This document shows, piece after piece, positions 8,635 to 17,090 of a stretch of DNA of 64,000 bases. Below the pieces are notes generated by a model, which saw only the letters and a list, made by a program, of their open reading frames with translations, was not told the DNA's origin and made no database searches. Location of the stretch: assembly GCA_964487555.1 (NCBI GenBank), contig CAZART010000008.1:1-64000 (forward strand), written 5' to 3'. The DNA is from CAZART01 sp964487555. Its GTDB lineage: Bacteria > Bacteroidota > Rhodothermia > Rhodothermales > VXPQ01. The translations under genes were made by a program, and so were the position numbers. Within the stretch, counting starts at the first letter, position 1. Each line of letters opens with the position of its first letter.

Positions 8635-9513
8635 TCAGCGGCCGTTCGGGCGAAACGCCATCCATGCGCCAAGTGCAATGAGGCCGAGCCCCGCCGCTAC
8701 TCCAATCTTGACCGCCCCCGGTACGAATCGGCTCCGTCCGGCCATGGGCTCCAGTACGGGACTGGCGATGCGGCCTACCCATAGATTGGCCGCGAGAGGG
8801 GGCATGCTTACGATGATGTCGTGCACGGCCTCGTCACCGCTGCGACGGATGGCCTGCCAGCCGTATACCGAGGCGCCAAGCATGTGCATCATGTGATCCT
8901 CTCCTTCGCGAACGACGCCTTTCTGCCCCTGTGCGAAGAGCTGATCCAGAGCCCGACGAAGGCTCGGCCCGTGCGAATAGTCGCCCCGAAAGGCGATGCG
9001 GCCATCCGCGTCGATGAGGAAGATCGAGTTCGGCAACATCCCGTAGGCGCGGTGGGTCGTTCCCTCCAGATCGTCAACGACGATAGGCCACGAAATCTGG
9101 TCGTCCCGGCGGAGAAAATCTGCATGGCGGCGCTTCTGCTCATGCGTCTTGTGCGCCGGCAGGCTCTCGCCGGGATGGGCTTCGCGAACGTACATCATCA
9201 GCCACTCCGTCCGATCGCGATAATCACGATAAACCTCCTGAAGCGCCGGGATGGCGCCGCGCGTCATAGGACATGATGCGCTGCCAAGAATCAGCACGAC
9301 GGGGCGGCCCTTGAGTTCGCTCAGCCGCCACGTCCGACCTTCCGTATCCTGCAGCTCAAAATCCGGCGAAGCATCGGCCGGATGCGGGCCACGCGACCGC
9401 ATCGTTAGCTTCATGTCCTTCGTCAGGACATTCGAGTGAAAATGTTCGTAGTTATATTCTTTAGATGGTGTCTCCTGTGACGTCCCGTGTCCGGCGTGTT
9501 CTTTCATTTCCAT
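8635..9513 (-). CDS. Deiodinase-like thioredoxin-fold protein with C-terminal membrane anchor
   Basis: A 292-residue protein. Residues about 50-200 form a redoxin domain: PDFELQDTEGRTWRLSELKGRPVVLILGS, then SASCPMTRGAIPALQEVYRDYRD and LMMYVREAHPGE, then NSIFLIDADGRIAFRGD. The GSxxCP active site and the YxREAHP segment match bacterial iodothyronine-deiodinase-like proteins, with Cys in place of selenocysteine. The C-terminal 40 residues hold one hydrophobic helix (IGVAAGLGLIALGAWMAF). There is no N-terminal signal, so the catalytic domain is probably cytoplasmic and tail-anchored. The N-terminus is His/Met rich (MEMKEHAGHG). AGGAGGG upstream of 9513 fixes the start. The substrate is unknown; disulfide or peroxide reduction is the usual guess. 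Confidence 0.75.
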   Translation of the reverse strand: MEMKEHAGHGTSQETPSKEYNYEHFHSNVLTKDMKLTMRSRGPHPADASPDFELQDTEGRTWRLSELKGRPVVLILGSASCPMTRGAIPALQEVYRDYRDRTEWLMMYVREAHPGESLPAHKTHEQKRRHADFLRRDDQISWPIVVDDLEGTTHRAYGMLPNSIFLIDADGRIAFRGDYSHGPSLRRALDQLFAQGQKGVVREGEDHMMHMLGASVYGWQAIRRSGDEAVHDIIVSMPPLAANLWVGRIASPVLEPMAGRSRFVPGAVKIGVAAGLGLIALGAWMAFRPNGR

Positions 9514-9897
9514 GTCTTCGCCCTCCTGCTCCCTAAATAGAATTCGCCCCCAAGCCCTGCTTCTATGACGACGTATCGGCGAGAGAAATCCTTCCGATTC
9601 CACTAGTTAACAGCAGGTTACAATTCCGTGAGGAACGCCGAGGTCGGGCCGCCGAAAGGCCAGAAAGTGAGTGAGGAGGCCCTCCGCGCTGCGGTTGAGC
9701 CTCCGCGTTTTCGCCGCAGGCCGTCGTTTTAGCCGATGCGGATGAGTCCGCAAAGAAGGATACACGTTCCGAGTCGATGCCGGGCGACGGCCCGCCGGTA
9801 GCGCAGCGTTTCGTCGACGCAATAGCTCTCACGTTGCCTGTTTCGTACGTTGTCGTGAGTGGAGGTAAAGATTTACGCGCGAAACCTGGCATCACAC
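9514..9897. other. Intergenic region between divergent genes, no gene recognised
   Basis: This 384-bp region must hold the promoters of the deiodinase-like gene (leftward) and the DUF5060 gene (rightward). I see no clear -10/-35 pair, RNA or convincing small gene. An in-frame GTG at 9859, preceded by few ribosome-binding features, is the alternative start of the rightward gene. Confidence 0.5.
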
Positions 9898-11826
9898 ATG
9901 GCATCCGGTCGGTCGAACGCTTCGTTTACAATTCTAGTGCTGATCACGCTTCTGCTGACGGGCGCGACGCGGACAGCATTCGGGCAGGAGATTTTGGGTC
10001 CTCTGGAGCGAGGCTCGGCCATCACCATCTCCTTCGTCGGACCGGAAACCGCGGAATCGGCCGATACCAATCCCTTTCGAGACGTGCGTTTCGACGTGAC
10101 GTTCAGGCATGAGGCGACCGGACGTATCACCCGTGTACCGGGCTACTTCGCGGCAGATGGGAACGCCGCCGAAACCGGTGCCGAGGGGGGTGATACGTGG
10201 CACGTTCACTTTGTGCCGCCCGACACCGGCCGATGGTCCTATCGAACGTCGGTTCGAGTGGGATCGGATGTTGTATTATCCGACGATCCGACGGCCGGCA
10301 ACGCCGGCCGTGGCGACGCTCTGACGGGCGCATTCAGAATCGGCGCTTCAGTGGTTTCGGGTGCCGGCTTTTTGGGAAAGGGCATCCTTCGACACCCCAC
10401 GGGTGAGCGGTATCTCCGGTTCGATGACGGCACGTATTTCCTGAAGGGCGGCGCCGACAGTCCGGAAAACTTCCTGGCCTACGCGGATTTCGACAATACG
10501 TACTCACTCAAGCCTGCCGGAACCGAACAGGAAGGAGAGGCGCGAACGGCACCCCTGCACCGGTATGCGTCGCACCTGTCTGATTGGAGGCAGGGGGATC
10601 CCAGCTGGAGCGGCGGCCGCGGAAGAGGGATCATCGGCGCACTCAACTATCTGGCGTCCAAGGGCATAAACTCCGTCTATTTCTTGGCGATGAACGTCGA
10701 GGGCGACGGGGACGACGTTTGGCCGTGGGTGGATCCGGAGGTGCGCGACCGCTTCGACGTCTCCAAGCTTGATCAGTGGAACCGGGTTTTCGATCACATG
10801 GATCGACTCGGCCTCATGATGCACGTGGTCCTCACAGAAACCGAAAACGAAACGCTGTTCGAGCGATATGCCGGTTCACCGACGGATTTCGCAGACGAGC
10901 GGAAGCTCTACTACCGCGAGCTTGTCGCGCGCTTCAGTCATCATCACGCGCTCGTTTGGAATCTCGGGGAAGAAAATGGCTGGGACGACCGAGAGAAAGC
11001 ATCAACGGGCGAGTCGGGTGCTCCGAACACGGACGCACAGCGCAAGGCGTTTGCTTCCTATCTCCGTGGCCTCGATCCGTATGACCATCCAATCGTGGTC
11101 CACACCTTTCCTGGCGATCACGAAACCATCTATCGACCGCTTGTCGGCTTTCCGGATCTTGACGGGCCGTCGTTGCAGGTGGGCGACCTGCACCAGTCCC
11201 ACGCTGCCACGCTGAAATGGGTGGAGGCGTCGGCCGAAAGCGGACACCTCTGGTTTGTGTGCGTCGATGAGATCGGTCCTGCGCATATCGGTGTGACGGC
11301 GGACGGTCCGGACAGCAACCACGATACGGTGCGCCGCCACGTTTTGTGGGGTAATTTGATGGCCGGAGGATCGGGCGTCGAGTGGTACTTCGGCTACGAC
11401 TCGCCTCACAATGATCTCAACGCTGAAGATTGGCGCTCGCGCGAGACGATGTGGGACTACACGCGACACGCACTGTCGTTCTTCGAAGATCACCTGTCGT
11501 TCTGGAATATGCATGCCGATGACACGCTCGTTTCCGACGAGGATGCCTTTGTTTTTGCGCGTCCCGGTGCGGTGTACGCCGCCTATCTGCCGTACGGCGT
11601 CCTCGCCGGTAGCGGCGACGAGTCGGCGGCTTCATCGGAAGCGCGGCCCACGAGCATACATCTCGAGCCCGGCACGTATGACGTTGCGTGGTTCGATCCC
11701 CGGCGAGGGGGATCGCTTCAAAACGGAAGCGTGGAACGCCTCTCGGGCCCCGGATGGAAACATTTAGGCCGGCCGAGCGGCCGTCTCGACCAGGACTGGC
11801 TCGTGCTGCTGCGACGCCTCGAATGA
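9898..11826 (+). CDS. Secreted DUF5060 / apiosidase-like glycoside hydrolase candidate
   Basis: A 642-residue exported protein (signal FTILVLITLLLTGATRTAFGQ). Residues about 30-120 fit a DUF5060 beta-sandwich (WHVHFVPPDTGRWSYRTSV). A central TIM-barrel-like region follows with KGINSVYFLAMNVEGDGDD, WNLGEENG near residue 353 (candidate acid/base Glu) and VCVDEIGPAHIG near 455 (candidate nucleophile Glu), as in DUF4038/GH140-like enzymes. The C-terminus (PGTYDVAWFDPRRGG) is the small beta domain seen after such barrels. Substrates in this clan are plant or algal side-chain sugars, but nothing here fixes one. It stands alone, not in a SusC/D cluster. Confidence 0.75.
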   Translation: MASGRSNASFTILVLITLLLTGATRTAFGQEILGPLERGSAITISFVGPETAESADTNPFRDVRFDVTFRHEATGRITRVPGYFAADGNAAETGAEGGDTWHVHFVPPDTGRWSYRTSVRVGSDVVLSDDPTAGNAGRGDALTGAFRIGASVVSGAGFLGKGILRHPTGERYLRFDDGTYFLKGGADSPENFLAYADFDNTYSLKPAGTEQEGEARTAPLHRYASHLSDWRQGDPSWSGGRGRGIIGALNYLASKGINSVYFLAMNVEGDGDDVWPWVDPEVRDRFDVSKLDQWNRVFDHMDRLGLMMHVVLTETENETLFERYAGSPTDFADERKLYYRELVARFSHHHALVWNLGEENGWDDREKASTGESGAPNTDAQRKAFASYLRGLDPYDHPIVVHTFPGDHETIYRPLVGFPDLDGPSLQVGDLHQSHAATLKWVEASAESGHLWFVCVDEIGPAHIGVTADGPDSNHDTVRRHVLWGNLMAGGSGVEWYFGYDSPHNDLNAEDWRSRETMWDYTRHALSFFEDHLSFWNMHADDTLVSDEDAFVFARPGAVYAAYLPYGVLAGSGDESAASSEARPTSIHLEPGTYDVAWFDPRRGGSLQNGSVERLSGPGWKHLGRPSGRLDQDWLVLLRRLE

Positions 11827-11959
11827 GCGGGCACGTGCCGACAGCCTTTCGCGGCGAGTTCTCGATAGCTTTCTTGGGGATGTAGGAATCCGAGGGCTGA
11901 TGGGTTTCCATCGCTTGAACGTACCGCCCATACAACGAGGCTTTTATCGCCGTTAGACT

Positions 11960-12421
11960 ATGCCGAACGCTACCCGAAAACACGTTCATGAAGAGGTTTT
12001 TGACGCCGCGCCCCGCGATCTCTTCGCCGCGCTGCATACGCCGAGCGCCATTCGTGCATGGTGGGGGGCGGCGACGGCCATCGTGATGTCTGAGCCCGGC
12101 GGCCTCTGGGTCGCCGCATGGGGTGATGACGAAGACGATCCGGATTACATCACGGTGGCAACGATGCGTACGTTCGATCCGCCGCAACGAATCGTGATGG
12201 ACGACTATCGTTACCATTCAAAGACCGGCGGACTTCCGTTCGAAGCAGATTTCGTCGTTGTGTTCGACGTCGAAGCCCATCCCGAAGGCGCGCTTCTGCG
12301 CGTGACGCAGGACGGCTTCCCCCTTGCGACCGAAGCCGATGCGTTCTACGACGCCTGCGAAACCGGCTGGGTGAATACGTTCGCCGGGATCCGCCGCTTT
12401 TTTGAGAGTGCTGCTCGGTAG
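11960..12421 (+). CDS. SRPBCC/AHSA1-domain protein
   Basis: A 153-residue protein with the AHSA1/START-like layout: THKHVHEEVFDAAPRDLFAAL-type N-terminus, AIRAWWGAA after the first strand, then VATMRTFDPPQRIVMDDYR and LRVTQDGFP..., ending with a long helix (ETGWVNTFAGIRRFF). These helix-grip proteins bind hydrophobic ligands or assist Hsp90-type chaperones; the bacterial ones are mostly uncharacterised. It has no signal peptide and is cytoplasmic. It ends three bases before the convergent aminotransferase gene. Confidence 0.8.
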   Translation: MPNATRKHVHEEVFDAAPRDLFAALHTPSAIRAWWGAATAIVMSEPGGLWVAAWGDDEDDPDYITVATMRTFDPPQRIVMDDYRYHSKTGGLPFEADFVVVFDVEAHPEGALLRVTQDGFPLATEADAFYDACETGWVNTFAGIRRFFESAAR

Positions 12422-12423
12422 GA

Positions 12424-13767
12424 CTATCCCAACTCTCCTATTGCGTCGACCGCCGCGTCTACCTCCGCCATCGAATTGTAGATGGACGGCGTCAATCGCG
12501 GGTAGCTAACGGCGTACGGGGTAGTTGTTGCGATGATGCCCCTTTTCGACAAGGCATCGACGGTGCCGTCCGGCGACAGGCCGTCCACTTCGAAACATAC
12601 GATACCCGCGGAGAGCGTTTCGTCGCGCGGCGTATGAAGGGTCACGTGCGACATATCCGCGAGTCCATCCTTAAGGCGGCCGGCTAGCGCGTGCGTGCGT
12701 TCTGCGATCCTGCTTTTTCCGATTTCCTGATGAAAGGCAAACGCATCGGGCATGGCCCACTGGTGCTCGAAGGACTTGAATCCGCCCGGAGTCATTCGCG
12801 CGGCCGTCGTTGGACCGGCCGGCGCGGTGTCTTCCGCCCATGCGTTCCAGCTTGCGTCTTCGATAAAGCTCGGAATCACCGGCCGCAGACGGGCCCAGGC
12901 ATCCTCATGCGCCCAAACGATTCCCGTGCCTCGCGGGCCGAACAGCCACTTGTGGCAGCCTGCCATGAAGAAGTCGCAGCCCAGCTCTCCGATGTCGATA
13001 TCCTCGACGCCGAAGCCGTGAACGCCGTCGAGCCCGATGAGCAGCCGGTCCTCTTCGCTGCGGCCGCGGTTCACGTCGGCTACGGCCTCGGCGATTTGTG
13101 GCATCGGCAGCTTCAGGCCGGTGCTTGAATGCACCCACGTCAACGCGAGTACGCGTGTTGAGGGGGTGAGCGCATTGGAAATGCGATCCACAATCTGATC
13201 GACGGACGCGTCGGCCGCGACGTCGAACAGCGCCATTGTCCGAACGGATGCCCCCGTGCGGTCGGACACCTGTCTGAGGGATTCGTGGGTGGCGTAATAG
13301 TCGTGCTCCGTCGTTAGAATCTCGTCCCCCGGCTGTAGCGCCAGTCCGTGGTAGACCAGGGCTATACCCATGGTCGTGCTGTCGGTGAGTGCGATGGCAT
13401 CGGTTCGGCCCCTGAGGTAATCCGCGGCGGCGGAACGGGCTTCATGCTTCCGACGGTTGTTCTGCGCCTTGACGTAGGTGACGGGGTTCGCATTGAGCTC
13501 TCGCCGAAAGCGGTCAATGGCATCGCGCACAGGGGCCGGATGGGTCGAAACCAGCAATGCACTCATGTGGATAACGTCACGTGAGAGGTCGAATTGGCTT
13601 CGGACGTTCTGCCATTCACTGTCAACGGAACTGGTCTTCGGCCTAACGTCGCCGTTTTCGCTCCGCTTGTCGTCGCAGGCGGCGACAATGGCGCCGGCGG
13701 CGACCGCGAATCCGGCCTTCGAGATGAATTCCCTTCGCTGCATGGCGGGAGTGGGCTCGTTTGACAT
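12424..13767 (-). CDS. Exported class-V aminotransferase (isopenicillin N epimerase-like)
   Basis: A 447-residue PLP fold-type I enzyme. MQRREFISKAGFAVAAGAIVAAC is a Tat-like signal with a possible lipobox, so the enzyme is likely periplasmic or membrane-tethered, unusual for a PLP enzyme but common for this group in Bacteroidota. DSTTMGIALVYHGLAL, TTEHDYYATHES, GLDGVHGFG (PLP-binding Asp) and GCHKWLFGPRGTGIVW (Schiff-base Lys) place it in the aminotransferase class V / CefD-like family. The reaction is unknown: epimerase, lyase and desulfurase members all share these motifs. The start at 13767 adds eight residues before the twin-Arg signal; 13743 is the alternative. Confidence 0.82.
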   Translation of the reverse strand: MSNEPTPAMQRREFISKAGFAVAAGAIVAACDDKRSENGDVRPKTSSVDSEWQNVRSQFDLSRDVIHMSALLVSTHPAPVRDAIDRFRRELNANPVTYVKAQNNRRKHEARSAAADYLRGRTDAIALTDSTTMGIALVYHGLALQPGDEILTTEHDYYATHESLRQVSDRTGASVRTMALFDVAADASVDQIVDRISNALTPSTRVLALTWVHSSTGLKLPMPQIAEAVADVNRGRSEEDRLLIGLDGVHGFGVEDIDIGELGCDFFMAGCHKWLFGPRGTGIVWAHEDAWARLRPVIPSFIEDASWNAWAEDTAPAGPTTAARMTPGGFKSFEHQWAMPDAFAFHQEIGKSRIAERTHALAGRLKDGLADMSHVTLHTPRDETLSAGIVCFEVDGLSPDGTVDALSKRGIIATTTPYAVSYPRLTPSIYNSMAEVDAAVDAIGELG

Positions 13768-13970
13768 GCCTTCAACGACTCGGCGCGCTGTGTAGCATGC
13801 CGCCGAATTTCCAAATGCATCCAACCTGGTGATGTTGTGCGGCGAAGCCCGCCCATGCGGGATTGTTACGAGTGTCGGTCGAGAGGGGAGATTTGGTCTG
13901 GACATAGCATCGCCGCCGACGTACTATTTCGGGTGCGATCCATGATGAACGACTACGACAGGGCGCGAGG

Positions 13971-16367
13971 ATGTCACGCATGGCTGTCAACTACGTCCGC
14001 ACCGCGTGGCGGTATCTTGTCCGTCAGCCGGGATTTACGCTTCTCAACGTCTTTGGCCTTTCCATCGGCGTGGCCGGCCTGCTTCTCATTGGACTCTACC
14101 TTCGCCACGAGCTGTCGTACGAGAACGTTCATGTGAAGGCCGACCGCGTTTTCCGCGTAGTCGTCGAGCGCCGTTACGAAGAGGGAAGGAGCCGGCCGCT
14201 GGCACCCACGTCACCCCCGTTGGCAGGCGCGCTGCGGGCGAACGTGCCGGAAATCGAAAAAGCAGTCCGGCTCTTCGTGCCGCTTTATACGACCGGCCGG
14301 GTATCGCTACGTCGCGAAAACAGATCGTTTTTCGACGAACACTTCTTCTTTGCGGATCCGACCGTCTTCGACGTCTTCAGTATCCCGCTTCGACGCGGCG
14401 AGGCGGCGACGGCCCTCCTCAATCCGGGATCGGTGATCCTTTCCGAGGCGATGGCGATGAAATATTTCCCGGATGAGGATCCGCTCGGTCGAACGCTCGT
14501 GCTCGACGACAGCATAAGCGTCGAAGTCACGGCCGTGATGGCCGATGCGCCGTCGAACACACACCTCCGCCCCGATTTTCTCGCGCCGTATGCACTACTC
14601 GAGCATCAATATGGCGATCGGGCGACGTCGTGGTGGGGTTGGGACCTCATCTATACGTACGTGCTCTTGCGCGACGGCGCTGCCCCGGATGCCGTGGCCC
14701 GCAAAATACAGCACACGCTCGATGAATACGCGACGCCGCGCACATCGAGACGGGGCTATACGTATGCCGCGGAGCTCCAGCCGCTGAAGGACATCCATCT
14801 CTACTCCGACCGGGAATGGGAGATTACGGCCGGCGGCGATCCGACATATCTACAGGCACTCGCGATCGTTGCGCTGTTCGTGCTCGTGCTGGCGTGCGTT
14901 AACTTCGTGAACCTCTCCACGGCGAGGGCATCGAGCCGTTCCCACGAGATAGGCGTTCGCAAGGTCCTCGGCAGCGGCCAGGGCCGCTTGATGCTTCAAT
15001 TCTTGTCGGAGTCCGTTTTGCTGAGCATCGCCGCGGTGCTGCTGGGCACCGGCGCGGCCGCGACGGTCCTTCCGTTCGCGAGCGACATTACGGGAACAGA
15101 ACTGAATCTCGGCCTATCAGCGGTGCCGCTGCTGTTTGTGCTGGCACTCGTGCTCGGCATTGCGGCGGGTTCCTATCCCGCCTTGTATCTCTCTTCTCTT
15201 CGTGCCACGGACTCGCTAAAGGGTGGATTCCGGCCCGCTCGCCGGGGGTGGAGCCGCGGCCGCAACGTACTGGTGATTTCGCAGTTCACGATCTCGATTG
15301 TCCTGACGGCAGGCACGCTCATCGTCTATCAGCAGATCGGATATCTTCAGTCGCGCGAGCTCGGGTTCGATGATGAGCAGGTGCTCGTGGTCACGACCAG
15401 GACATTGTCGCGTGATCTCGACGCCGTAAAGCAGGAGCTGCTGCATCGGCCTGGAATCGAGCGTGTCGCTGCGACGTCCGGCGTGCCCGGCCGAAAAACT
15501 GAGCGCATGCAAATCACGGTCGAGGGGCATGATGAGCCGATGCCCGTGCAGATGCTCTTTATTGACGAGGACTTTGCGGAGACGCTGGGGCTCGAGATGG
15601 CCCAGGGACGCGATTTCGACCATCGATTTCAGACCCACCGGACCTCTGGATTCCTCATCAATCAGACGGCGGCGGAAGCTTTCGGCTGGACGTCCGCCGT
15701 AGGAAGGGGACTTTCGTGGACATCCGGATGGGGCACGAAGCAAGGCGAGGTCGTCGGGGTGGTGCGAGATTTCCACGTCACATCTCTCCGGGAGCGGGTG
15801 GAACCGCTCGTCCTCACCATCATGCCGGCGTATGCCTACCTCGCGCTGCGGGTGAAGACGGAAGATCTCGCGAGCGTCGTGGATGAGGTGGGGGCGTGGT
15901 GGCGTGAGGCGGAGCCGGGTCGACCGTTCGAATATGCCTTTCTTGACGACGTCTTCGGCCGAGTCTACGAGCGCGAGCAGACGCAGGCGCATGTTTTCCG
16001 CGCCTTCTCCATCCTCGCCGTCATGATCGCCTGCATCGGGCTGTTCGGTCTGGCCGCCTATACGGCCGATGCCCGGACGAAAGAGATTAGCATTCGCAAA
16101 GTGCTCGGCGCGACGGTACTCCAGATCTACGCGATGATGTCATACTCTTACGTGCGCTTCGTCGTCATCGCGCTGGTGGCCGGCATTCCGATTACCGTTT
16201 TCGCGATGGAACACTGGCTAAAAGGGTTCGCTTATCGGATCGCCATCGGTCCCCGTATATTTCTGATCACCAGCGCACTCATGCTTGGAGTGGCGCTGGT
16301 CACGGTGGGATGGCAGTCCGTCCGCGCCGCACTGGCCGATCCGGTCGACAGCTTGCGAAGTGAGTAG
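13971..16367 (+). CDS. FtsX/MacB-type ABC transporter permease without a linked ATPase
   Basis: A 798-residue permease with two MacB_PCD-FtsX units. The first membrane helix (FTLLNVFGLSIGVAGLLLIGLYL) is followed by a large periplasmic domain, then a three-helix FtsX block (ALAIVALFVLVLACVNFVNLSTARASSRSHEIGVRKVLG). A second helix plus periplasmic domain follows, then the final FtsX block (FSILAVMIACIGLFGLAAYTA ... TKEISIRKVLGA). The EIGVRKVLG and EISIRKVLGA loops are the ATPase-contact motifs. Members act in mechanotransmission or antimicrobial-peptide export. The partner ATPase gene is not in this window, which is common for Rhodothermales and other Bacteroidota. Confidence 0.85.
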   Translation: MSRMAVNYVRTAWRYLVRQPGFTLLNVFGLSIGVAGLLLIGLYLRHELSYENVHVKADRVFRVVVERRYEEGRSRPLAPTSPPLAGALRANVPEIEKAVRLFVPLYTTGRVSLRRENRSFFDEHFFFADPTVFDVFSIPLRRGEAATALLNPGSVILSEAMAMKYFPDEDPLGRTLVLDDSISVEVTAVMADAPSNTHLRPDFLAPYALLEHQYGDRATSWWGWDLIYTYVLLRDGAAPDAVARKIQHTLDEYATPRTSRRGYTYAAELQPLKDIHLYSDREWEITAGGDPTYLQALAIVALFVLVLACVNFVNLSTARASSRSHEIGVRKVLGSGQGRLMLQFLSESVLLSIAAVLLGTGAAATVLPFASDITGTELNLGLSAVPLLFVLALVLGIAAGSYPALYLSSLRATDSLKGGFRPARRGWSRGRNVLVISQFTISIVLTAGTLIVYQQIGYLQSRELGFDDEQVLVVTTRTLSRDLDAVKQELLHRPGIERVAATSGVPGRKTERMQITVEGHDEPMPVQMLFIDEDFAETLGLEMAQGRDFDHRFQTHRTSGFLINQTAAEAFGWTSAVGRGLSWTSGWGTKQGEVVGVVRDFHVTSLRERVEPLVLTIMPAYAYLALRVKTEDLASVVDEVGAWWREAEPGRPFEYAFLDDVFGRVYEREQTQAHVFRAFSILAVMIACIGLFGLAAYTADARTKEISIRKVLGATVLQIYAMMSYSYVRFVVIALVAGIPITVFAMEHWLKGFAYRIAIGPRIFLITSALMLGVALVTVGWQSVRAALADPVDSLRSE

Positions 16368-16392
16368 GCGGTGGAAAGTCGTCAGAAGAACC

Positions 16393-16599
16393 TTACGCGG
16401 CCGCATGTTCAAAGTAAGTCGCATGGTGCATCAGGCGTCCGACGAAGCCTTCCGCTTCGTGTCGGCGGACGTAATAGCGGGCCGTTCCATTCATGAAGAC
16501 GAGATAGGGTCCGTGTTGGCCCCACCCATCGATCACCTCGGAATCGATGGCACGGTGGATAAGGTCGATTAGCGGCTTAGAGTATGGGTTGAACTTCAT
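16393..16599 (-). CDS. Small hypothetical protein (68 aa)
   Basis: Starting at ATG 16599, preceded by GAGG, the frame gives a 68-residue soluble protein with an even residue mix (NPYSKPLIDLIHRAIDSEV, GWGQHGPYLVFMNGTARYYV). A longer in-frame version up to 16728 is Arg/His-rich and less convincing. No domain recognised. It is convergent with the permease, 25 bases away. Confidence 0.45.
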   Translation of the reverse strand: MKFNPYSKPLIDLIHRAIDSEVIDGWGQHGPYLVFMNGTARYYVRRHEAEGFVGRLMHHATYFEHAAA

Positions 16600-16730
16600 C
16601 ACGGGCCTCGCGGTGGCGGCTGTGGGATTTATGAGGGATGTATCGTGCGTCGCGGCGCCGTGCTTGCGCCGGGTGTCCACTAGAACAGGTGTGTTGAGAG
16701 TCTTCCAAAGTGTAGGCAGCACGCGCACAC

Positions 16731-16940
16731 TTTACCATAGGCCGGCCTGCCGGAATTCTGTAGATGAGATTGCCGGGTTCGGCTCNNNNNNNNNNNNNNN
16801 NNNNNNNNNNNNNNNNNNNNNNNNNNNNNNNNNNNNNNNNNNNNNNNNNNNNNNNNNNNNNNNNNNNNNNNNNNNNNNNNNNNNNTTTACCATAGGCCGG
16901 CCTGCCGGAATTCTGTAGATGAGATTGCCGGGTTCGGCTC
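16731..16940. other. Scaffold gap (100 N) flanked by a perfect 55-bp duplication
   Basis: Bases 16731-16785 and 16886-16940 are identical and enclose exactly 100 N, the same pattern and length as the gap at 2345. The surrounding 16600-17090 interval has no recognised gene. A 14-bp word, CGGCCTGCCGGAAT, occurs at 16743 and again at 17036, so short repeats are present here. Confidence 0.92.
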
Positions 16941-17090
16941 CCGGAATTGCCGATCCACCGGCGGAACATCTACTCAAGTGCGCGCCGGCACCAGCGGAAA
17001 TCTCTCGTATAGGGGTCGCATTTTTGGGGCTGTTGCGGCCTGCCGGAATGTCGGCCACGAGCGCTTCTCGCTTCGGGGGACGTCTATTGA

